Source: Pseudoxanthomonas sp. (GTDB lineage Bacteria > Pseudomonadota > Gammaproteobacteria > Xanthomonadales > Xanthomonadaceae). From it: a stretch of 64,000 bases of DNA. Under the pieces are notes generated by a model. It was given only the letters and a program-made list of their open reading frames with translations, did not search any database and was not told where the DNA came from. The position numbers and the translations under genes were made by a program. The DNA is taken from the NCBI RefSeq assembly GCF_035999195.1, contig NZ_DASYGY010000009.1, positions 2,294,001 through 2,358,000 on the forward strand, written 5' to 3'. This document shows positions 1 to 7,757 of the stretch, in pieces. The stretch's first letter is position 1, and each line of letters starts with the position of its first letter.

Positions 1-630
1 CGCGTCGATCCCGCGCTCGCCGCCGCCGCGTTGACCGACGCGGTGCGCGATCTCGGCCTGGACGCGCTGTCGTGGCCCGAGTCGCTGCAGCAATGGCGCG
101 AACGCGTGCGCTGCCTGCGCGAGTGGATGCCGGATCTCGGCCTGCCCGACCTGTCCGACGACGCGCTGATCGCCACGCTCGACGACTGGCTGAAGCCGGC
201 CTTCGCCGGCAAGACACGGCTCGATGCGCTGGAGGAGGACGAGCTGGCCAACGCGCTGAAGTCGGGCATGGAGTGGTCGCTCCGGCAGCGCATCGATCAG
301 CTGGCGCCGGTGCGTATCAGCGTGCCGTCCGGGATGGAGCGCCGCATCGAATACACGCACGGCCAACCGCCGGTGCTGGCGGTGAAGCTGCAGGAGCTGT
401 TCGGCCTGGCCGACACACCGCGCGTGGCCGACGGTCGCGTGCCGGTGCTGCTGCACCTGCTGTCGCCCGGCGGCAAACCGTTGCAGGTGACCTCGGACCT
501 GCGCAACTTCTGGAACTCGACCTACGCCGAGGTAAAGAAGGAGATGAAGGGGCGGTATCCGAAGCATCCGTGGCCCGACGACCCGTGGAGCGCCCAGGCG
601 ACCCATCGGGCGAAGCCGCGCGGTACGTAG
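1..630 (+). CDS. hrpB: ATP-dependent RNA helicase HrpB, C-terminal part (5' end outside window)
   Basis: Frame 1 is open from the first base to the TAG at 628-630, giving the last 209 residues. They match the HrpB C-terminal domain: a helical region followed by the family's conserved stretches around PVLAVKLQELFG (about residues 128-139) and LLHLLSPGGKPLQVTSDL (about 150-167), ending in the family-typical YPKHPWPDDP (about 190-199). HrpB is a DEAH-box helicase-like protein; the helicase core must lie upstream of the window. The 157-base gap that follows shows nothing I can name. Truncation is by the window edge only. Confidence 0.93.
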   Translation, partial: RVDPALAAAALTDAVRDLGLDALSWPESLQQWRERVRCLREWMPDLGLPDLSDDALIATLDDWLKPAFAGKTRLDALEEDELANALKSGMEWSLRQRIDQLAPVRISVPSGMERRIEYTHGQPPVLAVKLQELFGLADTPRVADGRVPVLLHLLSPGGKPLQVTSDLRNFWNSTYAEVKKEMKGRYPKHPWPDDPWSAQATHRAKPRGT

Positions 631-787
631 CGCGTCGTTATCGCCTGCCGCGGCGGCGGCGCACCCATTACGTTCGCGGCGGTTTCCCCTCGGCGGCGGG
701 CACCGCATGCCGATGCGTGTCTTCTTTGCGCGTGGCCGCGTCGGCCGAAACGCTTAGACTCTTCCGTCTTCACCCTTGCCTGTCGCC

Positions 788-1801
788 ATGACCGCTCCCG
801 TCCCGATGCTGCACGACGCCGCCTTCATGCCGTTCCGGCTGGACGCCGTCGGCAGGCGGATGCTGTTCGTGCGGCTCGACCGCACGCAACGTGCGCGGGC
901 CGCCTTCCTGGATGAGCGGGCGTTGGCCGACAAGCCCCAGGGTGGCTGGGTGCCACTGGACGCGCTGCCGCCGCTGACCGGCGCGCCGCCCGGATGCCAT
1001 TTCCTGTTCCACATCGGCCATTGCGGCTCCACGCTGCTCAGTCGGTTGCTGGCCGAACATCCGCAGACCCAGGTGTTGCGGGAACCGCTGACGTTGCGGG
1101 GACTGGCGGAGCATCAACGCGATGCCGGCCTGCCGGAAGGCCGCTTTTCCCGCGACGAATGGCAGGCGTTGCTGCACGACACCGTGGGCCGGCTGGCGCG
1201 ACCGCTCGCACCGGACCGGCATTGCATCATCAAGGCGACCAGCAGCTGCAACAGCCTGGTGTCGCCGTTGCTGGCCGCGTTTCCTGGCGCCCGCGCGATC
1301 TTCATGGACATGCCGCTGCGGCCCTATCTGGCCACGGTGCTGAAATCGCCTGACTCCGTGCGCGACGCGCTCACCACCGCGCCCGCACGGCTGGCGTGGC
1401 TGCGCGAGCGTGTCGGGGACGATGCGGCATTGCAGCTCCATCGCCTGACGCTGTCGCAGCAGTGCGCCATGGTGTGGTTGGCCGAGCATGCGCGCCGCAA
1501 GGCCTTGCAGGCGGGTCCGGAGGGCGATCGCGTGCTGCACGTGGATTTCGAGCGACTGCTGGAAACCCCGGAGTCCACGCTGGAGGCGATTGCCGGACAT
1601 CTCGGCTGGGATGCCGCCTGGATCGGTGCGGCGAAGACGTCATCCGCGTGGGCACGCTATTCCAAGGCCCCGCAGCACGGCTACAGCGTGGAGGATCGGC
1701 GCCACGACCTGGAGCGCTCGCTTGGCCTGCACCGGGAGGCCATCGTCGACGCGGAAGCCTTCGTCAGCACGTTGCAGCAACGGCATCCGTCGCTGGCCTG
1801 A
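788..1801 (+). CDS. Sulfotransferase-like protein
   Basis: 337 residues from the ATG at 788; a TTG four codons upstream is a weaker start. A phosphosulfate-binding-like loop, HIGHCGSTLLSR (residues 75-86), sits at the start of a sulfotransferase fold, followed by the usual 'choose a person to transfer from' region and a late acidic/aromatic stretch (LHVDFERLLE). Sulfotransferases of this kind use PAPS to sulfate small molecules or proteins; the substrate here cannot be read from sequence. The gene converges tail to tail with a PKHD-type dioxygenase (16-base gap), so both could act on the same kind of substrate, but that is inference. No signal peptide, so cytoplasmic. Confidence 0.7.
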   Translation: MTAPVPMLHDAAFMPFRLDAVGRRMLFVRLDRTQRARAAFLDERALADKPQGGWVPLDALPPLTGAPPGCHFLFHIGHCGSTLLSRLLAEHPQTQVLREPLTLRGLAEHQRDAGLPEGRFSRDEWQALLHDTVGRLARPLAPDRHCIIKATSSCNSLVSPLLAAFPGARAIFMDMPLRPYLATVLKSPDSVRDALTTAPARLAWLRERVGDDAALQLHRLTLSQQCAMVWLAEHARRKALQAGPEGDRVLHVDFERLLETPESTLEAIAGHLGWDAAWIGAAKTSSAWARYSKAPQHGYSVEDRRHDLERSLGLHREAIVDAEAFVSTLQQRHPSLA

Positions 1802-1816
1802 GGCGTGTCGCGCGCG

Positions 1817-2476
1817 TCAGGTATCGGCCCACATGCGGAACAGGTTGGTCCTTAGCGATTCCAGCAGCACCCGCTGGCGTGCGTTGGCGGGATCGGCCAG
1901 CGAACGCGCTTCCTCGATCTGCGCCAGCAGCTCGCGGCGCGATACGTCCGCCACCCAGCTCTGCAGCCAGGTGATCGCCGCGATGCGGATACCCTGCGTC
2001 ACCGGTGCGACCTGGTGTACCGTCGTCGACGGATACAGCAGTGCATCGCCGGCCTGCAGCTTGTAGCTCAGTTCCTGCGAACCGAGCTGGATGGTCAGTT
2101 CGCCGCCCTGGTACTCGGACGGGGGATTCAGGAAGACCGTGCACGACAGGTCGCTGCGCATCGGCGGCGTGGACGGGAACAACGCCTCGTCCACGTGCCA
2201 TCCGTACGTCATGCCCGGCTCGTAACGGACCACGGTCGTGCGCGCCATCTGTCGTGGCTGTCCGAACAGGCGCACATCGGCATGGCGCATCAGCGCGTTG
2301 CGGGCGATCTCGGCGATGCGCGCGTTCGCGGGATCGTCGACCGGCGCCTGCAGGTTGCGCTTTACCGTGGACGCCTGGTTGGTGATGCGGCCATCGGCAA
2401 ACCGCACCTGCGGGATGAGCTCACGCACCGTCGCCAGCTCGCCCGCGTTGAGGATGTTCGGCAGCACATGGATCAT
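1817..2476 (-). CDS. PKHD-type Fe(II)/2-oxoglutarate hydroxylase (PiuC/YbiX family)
   Basis: 219 residues from the ATG at 2476 (MIHVLPNIL). The facial triad of a 2-oxoglutarate dioxygenase is visible: H94 and D96 in YGWHVDEALF, and H154 in TTVHQVAP, with R164 as the likely 2-oxoglutarate-binding residue. The length fits the PiuC/YbiX family (about 225). Members are often linked to iron uptake, but no TonB receptor lies next to it here. A further open stretch upstream of 2476 has no family similarity, so the downstream start is preferred. Divergent from a small membrane-protein gene. Confidence 0.92.
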   Translation of the reverse strand: MIHVLPNILNAGELATVRELIPQVRFADGRITNQASTVKRNLQAPVDDPANARIAEIARNALMRHADVRLFGQPRQMARTTVVRYEPGMTYGWHVDEALFPSTPPMRSDLSCTVFLNPPSEYQGGELTIQLGSQELSYKLQAGDALLYPSTTVHQVAPVTQGIRIAAITWLQSWVADVSRRELLAQIEEARSLADPANARQRVLLESLRTNLFRMWADT

Positions 2477-2547
2477 GCGCCATGATCGCCGTTCAGCATT
2501 CGGTGGGCAACCGTGGCACGGAATGACGCGACGTAAACACCGCGACG

Positions 2548-2560
2548 GGGACACTGTCCC
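2548..2560. promoter_or_regulatory. Perfect 13-bp palindrome in divergent intergenic region (possible operator)
   Basis: GGGACA-C-TGTCCC lies 22 bases upstream of the small membrane-protein ATG and 72 bases upstream of the PKHD hydroxylase start. A perfect 6-bp dyad in a divergent promoter region could be a regulator site, but it is short and no regulator is known. Confidence 0.25.
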
Positions 2561-2581
2561 GGTCAACAGACCCTAGGGGCA

Positions 2582-2968
2582 ATGAACATGAGCAAGCTGA
2601 CCACCATCACCGACCGCGCCCTCGAGCTGGCCAGCCAGGCGGGCACCAGCCTCAAGCATGCCGTGCCGAGCGCGGACAAGCTGCTGCAGACCGGTGCCGC
2701 GCTGGGCGTCGCCAAGACCGGCGGCCGGCTCGCCGTGGGCTTCGTGCGCCGCAATCCGGCCGTCGCTGTCGCCACCGGCATCGGTGTCGGTCTGCTGGCG
2801 CTGGTGGCCTACCGCAAGCGCAAGCAGGAGCAGGCCACGGGCCCGATCGAAGGGAAGTCCCGTCGCGTCGAGGCGCGCAAGGTCAACGGCACGTCCAGGA
2901 CGTCCACCGCACGCAAGACCGGTACGCCGCGCAAGCCGCGCAGCACCGCCCGTTCCACCGAGAGCTGA
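2582..2968 (+). CDS. Small membrane protein with basic C-terminal tail
   Basis: 128 residues. The N-terminal half is amphipathic (Thr/Ala/Leu rich), a single hydrophobic segment lies at about residues 56-78 (NPAVAVATGIGVGLLALVAY), and the last 50 residues are very basic, rich in Lys, Arg, Ser and Thr. This organisation recalls DUF883/ElaB-like ribosome- or envelope-associated proteins, but I do not see a clear family match. The ATG at 2582 has MNMS; a second ATG two codons later is equally possible. The lysine/arginine tail suggests contact with nucleic acid or acidic lipid (inference). Confidence 0.7.
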   Translation: MNMSKLTTITDRALELASQAGTSLKHAVPSADKLLQTGAALGVAKTGGRLAVGFVRRNPAVAVATGIGVGLLALVAYRKRKQEQATGPIEGKSRRVEARKVNGTSRTSTARKTGTPRKPRSTARSTES

Positions 2969-2993
2969 TCCGTCGCCATCCGCGCGGCCTGCG

Positions 2994-3560
2994 TCAAAGC
3001 GGGCGCCAGGTACCGGGCGCCAGGTCGCCCAGCCGCGTGTGGCCCATGGCGGCACGCACCAGCCGCAGGGTGGGCAACCCGACGGCGGCGGTCATGCGCC
3101 GGACCTGACGGTTGCGGCCTTCGGTGATCGTCACCGACAGCCACGCGTCCGGCACGGTCTTGCGGGAGCGTACGGGCGGGTCGCGTGGCCACAAGGCGGG
3201 CACCGGATCGAGCCGTTCGACCTGTGCCGGCCGCGTCGGCCCATCGTTCAATGCCACGCCGCGCCGCAGCGCCTCCAGGTGCTCTTCCGTCGGCGTGCCT
3301 TCCACCTGCACCCAGTAGGTCTTCGGCTGCTTGTGGCGCGGATCGGTCAGCCGATGCGCCAGCGCGCCGTCGTCCGTCAGCAGCAGCAGGCCTTCGCTGT
3401 CGTAGTCCAGTCGCCCCGCCGCATACACGCGGGGCGGCAGACCGAATTCCGCCAGCGTCCGCCTTGGCGGATCGCTGCGGTCGGTGAACTGGCAGAGCAC
3501 GTTGAAGGGCTTGTTGAACGCGATCAGCACGCGCGGCAGTCCGGCAGTCGAAGACGACAC
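2994..3560 (-). CDS. rluE: 23S rRNA pseudouridine synthase, RluE-type
   Basis: About 188 residues. The RsuA/RluE/RluF hallmark AGRLDYDSEGLLLLTDDG contains the catalytic Asp, and the protein begins with the typical AFNKPFNVLCQFTD and closes with the conserved RNRQVRRMTAAVGLPTLRLVR region. It has no S4 domain, as expected for RluE. RluE isomerises U2457 of E. coli 23S rRNA. There is no ATG in frame near the conserved start; GTG codons at 3560 or 3530 are the candidates and I give the longer one. The longer open frame further upstream overlaps cytochrome b561 and is not coding. Confidence 0.85.
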   Translation of the reverse strand: MSSSTAGLPRVLIAFNKPFNVLCQFTDRSDPPRRTLAEFGLPPRVYAAGRLDYDSEGLLLLTDDGALAHRLTDPRHKQPKTYWVQVEGTPTEEHLEALRRGVALNDGPTRPAQVERLDPVPALWPRDPPVRSRKTVPDAWLSVTITEGRNRQVRRMTAAVGLPTLRLVRAAMGHTRLGDLAPGTWRPL

Positions 3561-3595
3561 GCATTGCAACGCCAATGCCGTGTCGCGTAAAGCCT

Positions 3596-4174
3596 TCAGG
3601 TTGCGGGTGTCGGCGGCGGGGTGTCGGGCGATGCGGCTGCACGGGTCCTTCCGCGCGCCATCGCCTCGAACACGCCATCGCGGCGCACCCAGGCATGGTG
3701 CAGCGCCGCCGCCACGTGCAGCAGGATCAGCGCGAACAGCGCATAGCCCACCCAGCCGTGTGCCTGCCGCAGCAGGCTGTACAGCACAGGATCGTGCGGC
3801 AGGATCGGTGGCAGCGAGAACGACGCCGTCATGCGCACCGGGTAGCCGCCTGCCGACAGCATTGCCCAGCCGAGCAACGGCATCGCCAGCATCGCGGCGT
3901 ACAACGCCACATGCGACGCCTTCGCGGCGAACGCCTGCGCGCGGGAGAGCGAGGCCGGCAGCGGCGGCGGCGGATGACGCCAGCGGTGCAGCATGCGGAT
4001 CGCCGCCAGCACCAGCAGCGCCATGCCCAGCGGGCGGTGCAGGTCGATCAGCAGCGGCCGCAGTTCCAGCGACGCGACCATGCCCACGCCTATGAACAGC
4101 ATGGCCAGGATCAGCACCGCCATGCTCCAGTGCAGCGCGCGCGCGAACGCGTCGAAATGACCGTGCCGGTTCAT
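3596..4174 (-). CDS. Cytochrome b561
   Basis: 192 residues with four hydrophobic segments. Likely haem-ligand histidines are H15 (RALHWSM) and H46 (LIDLHRPLG), with further His in SHVALY and in RQAHGWVGYAL/ILLHVAA. This is the standard prokaryotic b561 plan: an inner-membrane di-haem protein passing electrons between quinol and a partner. Its ATG overlaps the stop of the catalase-related gene (ATGA at 4171-4174), so the two are translationally coupled and probably form a redox pair. Both are read away from a promoter that carries the same motif as the neighbouring sigma factor gene. Confidence 0.93.
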   Translation of the reverse strand: MNRHGHFDAFARALHWSMAVLILAMLFIGVGMVASLELRPLLIDLHRPLGMALLVLAAIRMLHRWRHPPPPLPASLSRAQAFAAKASHVALYAAMLAMPLLGWAMLSAGGYPVRMTASFSLPPILPHDPVLYSLLRQAHGWVGYALFALILLHVAAALHHAWVRRDGVFEAMARGRTRAAASPDTPPPTPAT

Positions 4175-5280
4175 CGCGTCGCCTCCGTCGTCTTCGTGTC
4201 CGTCGGTGTCGCGATCTGGCCGCGGGCGGTTTCGCGTTCGCGCCGGTTGAACGACACGCTGTAGGCCGCCGCGCGCGCGGCCAGGATCGGATCGCCCGAC
4301 AGGGCGATGCCGTCCGGCACGACCGTCGGGTCATAGTTGACGTCCCGGCAGGCACCGGCGTCCTGCGGCTCGCTGCGGTCCAGCACCAGCGTGCCGACGA
4401 CATGTTGCGGACGCGACGCCGGCCATGGCTGCGAAGGATCGTCGACCGGATCGCCCTCGGCCGCCTCGGTCACCACCAGGTCCCAGCGCACTGGGCCCCG
4501 CGCGAGCCTGGCCTGCAGCTCGCCCTGCAGGTAGTCCGCCTCGGCCTGCTGGCGCGTTGTGTCGGCCAGCGGCTGGAACGGCGCTTGGGGCCGCATCGAC
4601 CACCGCACGAACCGCGAGCGGCCCTGCGCGTCGATGAAGCGGAAGGCATTCACGCCGTTGTACTCGGTATTCGCCCAGCTGTCCGACCAGGGCGCGGACT
4701 TCGCCCAGGCCTGGAAGCGCGCGGCTTCCGGATACTGCGCCAGGAACGCCGCCATCTTCGCCGGGTCGGGCTTGCCGGTGGCCGGGTCGGGTCGCGACGC
4801 CAGCATCTGCGCACGGAAGCCCGCCGTCGTGGCGACGGCGAAGAACGGGAAGCTGTTCATCGCCATTCGCCATTCCTGTCCGTCGTCGGTGCGCAGTGCC
4901 AGCGCCAGGCTGCGCACGCGCGCCTGCGCCTCGGCACCGAACGGATCGGCGCCGCCGATCGACAGGCGCCCGCTCACCGGCGTGCGGGGCTGGTCGAAGA
5001 CGCGGGCCCGCGACAGCGCGGCGGCCTGCGCAGTGGGCACGAAATGACCGGCGACGCAGACGCCCCTGCTGTGCGCACGCCGGAACCCCGGATAGGGTTT
5101 GCCGTTCTCGATGTCGTCCACCAGCCGCGGCGCGGTGAGGCGGGCGGACGGACCGATCCAGCCCGCCACCCAGGCGAAGGCCAGCGACAGGGCCAGGACC
5201 AGGCCGGCGATGACGGCCCAGGCGCGCCAGGGGCGGGGCGGCGGCGCGGGCGAGGAGGGATCGTCGGCGAGGGGTGGCAT
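4171..5280 (-). CDS. Catalase-related peroxidase (SrpA-type), membrane anchored
   Basis: 369 residues. A proline-rich start is followed by one membrane segment at about 20-42. The distal-side His (H70 in FRRAHSRGVCVAGHF) and the proximal haem Tyr region (AAAYSVSFNRRE near the C-terminus) identify the short catalase-like fold rather than a full catalase, which would be over 480 residues. Such proteins reduce peroxides with electrons from a partner, here most likely the coupled cytochrome b561. The active site probably lies in the periplasm, given the N-terminal anchor. The gene is divergent from the ECF sigma gene. Confidence 0.9.
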   Translation of the reverse strand: MPPLADDPSSPAPPPRPWRAWAVIAGLVLALSLAFAWVAGWIGPSARLTAPRLVDDIENGKPYPGFRRAHSRGVCVAGHFVPTAQAAALSRARVFDQPRTPVSGRLSIGGADPFGAEAQARVRSLALALRTDDGQEWRMAMNSFPFFAVATTAGFRAQMLASRPDPATGKPDPAKMAAFLAQYPEAARFQAWAKSAPWSDSWANTEYNGVNAFRFIDAQGRSRFVRWSMRPQAPFQPLADTTRQQAEADYLQGELQARLARGPVRWDLVVTEAAEGDPVDDPSQPWPASRPQHVVGTLVLDRSEPQDAGACRDVNYDPTVVPDGIALSGDPILAARAAAYSVSFNRRERETARGQIATPTDTKTTEATR

Positions 5281-5310
5281 GGGCGTTCCTGTGGCGTGGG
5301 ATGCGGGTGG

Positions 5311-5336
5311 GACGCGCGGGCGCCGGCTTTATTCCC
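5311..5336 (-). promoter_or_regulatory. ECF-type promoter motif for catalase/b561 operon
   Basis: Read on the minus strand: GGGAATAA (5336-5329), a 14-base gap, then CGTC (5314-5311). The identical arrangement occurs on the plus strand in front of the sigma gene at 5373-5398. The element ends about 31 bases upstream of the catalase start codon. That two divergent units share GGGAATAA-N14-CGTC suggests both are read by the neighbouring ECF sigma factor (inference). Confidence 0.6.
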
Positions 5337-5372
5337 CGGGTTGGGCGTATCCCGCCAGAGCGTACCGGGAAC

Positions 5373-5398
5373 GGGAATAATCGGATGCGTGGTACGTC
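5373..5398 (+). promoter_or_regulatory. ECF-type promoter motif for sigma/anti-sigma operon (autoregulation)
   Basis: GGGAATAA at 5373-5380, 14 bases, then CGTC at 5395-5398, about 28 bases upstream of the sigma ATG. It matches the minus-strand copy at 5311-5336 in both boxes and in spacing, the expected pattern for an autoregulated ECF sigma factor. Confidence 0.6.
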
Positions 5399-5426
5399 CT
5401 ACCCCTGTTACCGCAACGACCGGCCC

Positions 5427-5951
5427 ATGCCCGCCCGACCGCCCCGCCTGGATGACGAGACCCTGCACGCGCTGATTCCGCGCCTGCGCCGGTTCGCGCG
5501 CTCGCTGGCGTCCGACGCCGCGGCGGCCGACGATCTGGTGCAGGCGGCGCTGGAGCGTGCATTGACGCGCGGCGCCGACCTGCGCGATCCGGCGGCCCTG
5601 CAGACCTGGCTGTTCTCGGTGCTGTACCGCATCTTCGTCGACGAGCGTCGGCGTGCGGCGCGATGGAAGCGCATCGCGCGGCTGTTCTCGGCCGAGGACG
5701 ACGCCTCGCCGCCCACCCCCGAGCAGGTGTTCGACGCGCGCACCTCGCTGGCCGGCTTCGGCGGCCTGACGACCGAGCAGCGCGCGTTGCTGATGCTGGT
5801 CAGCGTGGAGGGACTGGCCTACCGCGAGGCCGCCGAGGCGCTGGGCATCCCGGTGGGCACGGTGATGTCGCGCCTGTCGCGCGCGCGCCAGGCGCTGCGC
5901 GCGATGCAGGAGGAAACGCCGCCCACGTCTGCCCTGAAGGCCTTGCGATGA
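5427..5951 (+). CDS. ECF-family RNA polymerase sigma factor
   Basis: 174 residues from the ATG at 5427; the open frame continues upstream through the promoter region but has no family similarity there. Region 2 lies at about 10-75 (DDLVQAALERAL, WLFSVLYRIFVDERRR) and region 4 at about 110-160 (LTTEQRALLMLVSVEGLAYREAAEALGIPVGTVMSRLSRAR, described by its helix-turn-helix order). The stop overlaps the ATG of the anti-sigma gene. The gene is divergent from a catalase-related protein and cytochrome b561, a context reported for some ECF groups handling oxidative signals. The signal itself is unknown. Confidence 0.93.
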   Translation: MPARPPRLDDETLHALIPRLRRFARSLASDAAAADDLVQAALERALTRGADLRDPAALQTWLFSVLYRIFVDERRRAARWKRIARLFSAEDDASPPTPEQVFDARTSLAGFGGLTTEQRALLMLVSVEGLAYREAAEALGIPVGTVMSRLSRARQALRAMQEETPPTSALKALR

Positions 5952-6706
5952 ACATCAAGCCCCTGCACGACGCACCGACGGACGACGAACTGCACGCGTA
6001 CGTGGACGGCCGCCTCGATCCCGCACGCCGCGCGGCCATCGTCGCCTGGCTCGACGCACATCCCGGACGCGCCGCCGAGGTGGATGCCTGGAAGCGGGAT
6101 GCCGAACGCCTGCGCGCGCTGTCGGCGAACCCCGAGCGCTGGCCGGCGAATGCGGCGCTGATGCCCGCGCTGATACGGCGCGGCCTGCGGGCGCGACGCC
6201 GCAGGCGCCTGGGCATCGCCGCCTCCTGGGTATTGGCCTTCGTCATCGGCGGCGGTGCCGGCTGGCAGATGCGCGACCTGCGCCCGGCGCCGTCGGCCCT
6301 GCCCATGGCGGACGCGGTGGCCGCGTACCGCCAGTTCGCCGAGGCCGATGCGCCGCCGATGGAATTCGACCCGGCCCGCGCGGACGACCTGCAACGCTGG
6401 CTGCTGCGCCACTTCGGCGAGGCCGGACGGGTGCCCGATCTCAGCCAGGCCGGTTACCGGTGGATGGGGGGCCGCCTGCTGTCCACCGAACAGGGCGCCG
6501 CCGCCATGCTGGTCTACCAGGACGGCTCGGGCGCACGGGTGGGCTTCTATCTGCGGCCGCGTGGCCGGCTGGCGGGCGAGGGGCAGCGCCGCGACGGCGA
6601 TCTGCTGGCGCAGTACTGGTCGCACCGCGACACCAGCTTCGCGCTGGTCAGCGATGCCGCCGACGTCGCGGCGCGCGCGCTGCCAAACCTGCTGGACAAC
6701 GGGTGA
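5948..6706 (+). CDS. Transmembrane anti-sigma factor
   Basis: 252 residues. A short cytoplasmic N-terminal domain (DDELHAYVDGRLDPARR at about 11-27) matches the anti-sigma domain of ECF partners and lacks the HxxxCxxC zinc motif. One membrane segment lies at about 88-107, followed by a periplasmic C-terminal domain of some 140 residues. The ATG overlaps the sigma stop codon (ATGA), so the proteins are coupled. It should hold the sigma factor inactive until a periplasmic signal arrives. Confidence 0.9.
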   Translation: MNIKPLHDAPTDDELHAYVDGRLDPARRAAIVAWLDAHPGRAAEVDAWKRDAERLRALSANPERWPANAALMPALIRRGLRARRRRRLGIAASWVLAFVIGGGAGWQMRDLRPAPSALPMADAVAAYRQFAEADAPPMEFDPARADDLQRWLLRHFGEAGRVPDLSQAGYRWMGGRLLSTEQGAAAMLVYQDGSGARVGFYLRPRGRLAGEGQRRDGDLLAQYWSHRDTSFALVSDAADVAARALPNLLDNG

Positions 6707-6745
6707 TCGCAGGTGCGGCCCGACCGGGGCCGCACCTGCCGGGAC

Positions 6746-7612
6746 TCAACGCGGTTTCACGAACCGCAGCGTCATGCGGTCGCTCTCGCCGATGGCCTGG
6801 TACTTCGCGCGGTCGGCTTCGGGATGGTTGTTGGACGGCGGCAGCGTCCACACGCCGTTCGGATGGTCCTTGGTGTCCTTCGGGTTGGCGTTGACCTCGC
6901 TCTTCGCGTCGAGGCGGAAGCCGGCCGCTTCCGCCAGCGCGATCACCTGCGCCTCGCTGACGTAGCCGCTCTTGTCGTCGGCCGGCACGTCCCGGTTCGC
7001 GCGGTGTTCCACCACGCCCAGCACCCCACCCGGCTTCAGCACCTCGAAGAAACCCTTGAACATGCCCTCCGCCTGGTTGGCGCTGCGCCAGTTGTGCACG
7101 TTGCGGAAGGTCAGCACGACATCCGCAGACCCTGCGGCGCCGAACACCGGCGCGGCGGGGTCGTACTTCACCGTCGCCGCCTTGTCGAACTGCGCCGGCG
7201 CGTCGGTGAACTTCTTCTGCAGGCCGTCCACGCTGCGCTGGTAATAGCCACGGCTCTTCTCCGGGGCGGACGCCGGATCCACCACCGCGGCCACGTACCG
7301 TCCGCCGTTCTTCAGGTACGGCGCCAGCACTTCCGCATACCAGCCGCCGCCGGGCGTGATCTCCACGACGGTCTGCGTCGGCGTCACGCCGAAGAACGAC
7401 AGCGTTTCCTTCGGGTGGCGGTAAGCGTCGCGCGCCACGTTCTTGGGATCGCGCCAGTCGCCCTTCAGGGTGGCGTCCAGTGCGGCGGCGTCAGCCGCGG
7501 TCAGTGCGTGCGCGGTGCCGGCCGGTTTGGCAGGCGAGGCGGCGAACGAAGGCGTGGAGGCAGCGAATGCAGCCACCAGCGCCAGGGACAGCGGAACAAT
7601 GCGGATCGTCAT
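6746..7612 (-). CDS. Exported class I SAM-dependent methyltransferase-like protein
   Basis: 288 residues. The start is a classical signal peptide (hydrophobic 5-22, cleavage near SFA-AS), followed by a methyltransferase-like fold: motif I is EITPGGGWYAEVLAPYL, and a later NVHNW and VLKPGGVLGVVEHR match the family. Secreted proteins of this family (COG4798) are found in many proteobacteria. A methyltransferase in the periplasm would lack SAM, so the real role may be different or non-enzymatic. It follows the anti-sigma gene tail to tail. Confidence 0.88.
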   Translation of the reverse strand: MTIRIVPLSLALVAAFAASTPSFAASPAKPAGTAHALTAADAAALDATLKGDWRDPKNVARDAYRHPKETLSFFGVTPTQTVVEITPGGGWYAEVLAPYLKNGGRYVAAVVDPASAPEKSRGYYQRSVDGLQKKFTDAPAQFDKAATVKYDPAAPVFGAAGSADVVLTFRNVHNWRSANQAEGMFKGFFEVLKPGGVLGVVEHRANRDVPADDKSGYVSEAQVIALAEAAGFRLDAKSEVNANPKDTKDHPNGVWTLPPSNNHPEADRAKYQAIGESDRMTLRFVKPR

Positions 7613-7757
7613 GCGTCAGCCCTCCAGAAAGGTGGGCGGAGCCTAGCACGCAGCATGTTCAGGGGGCATGGCGATCACCGCGCACGCGGCACGCTTCATC
7701 GCATCCGCACGTGCGGTCGCTAGACTGCAGCGCAATCGTCGACACCGGAGCCGCGAC

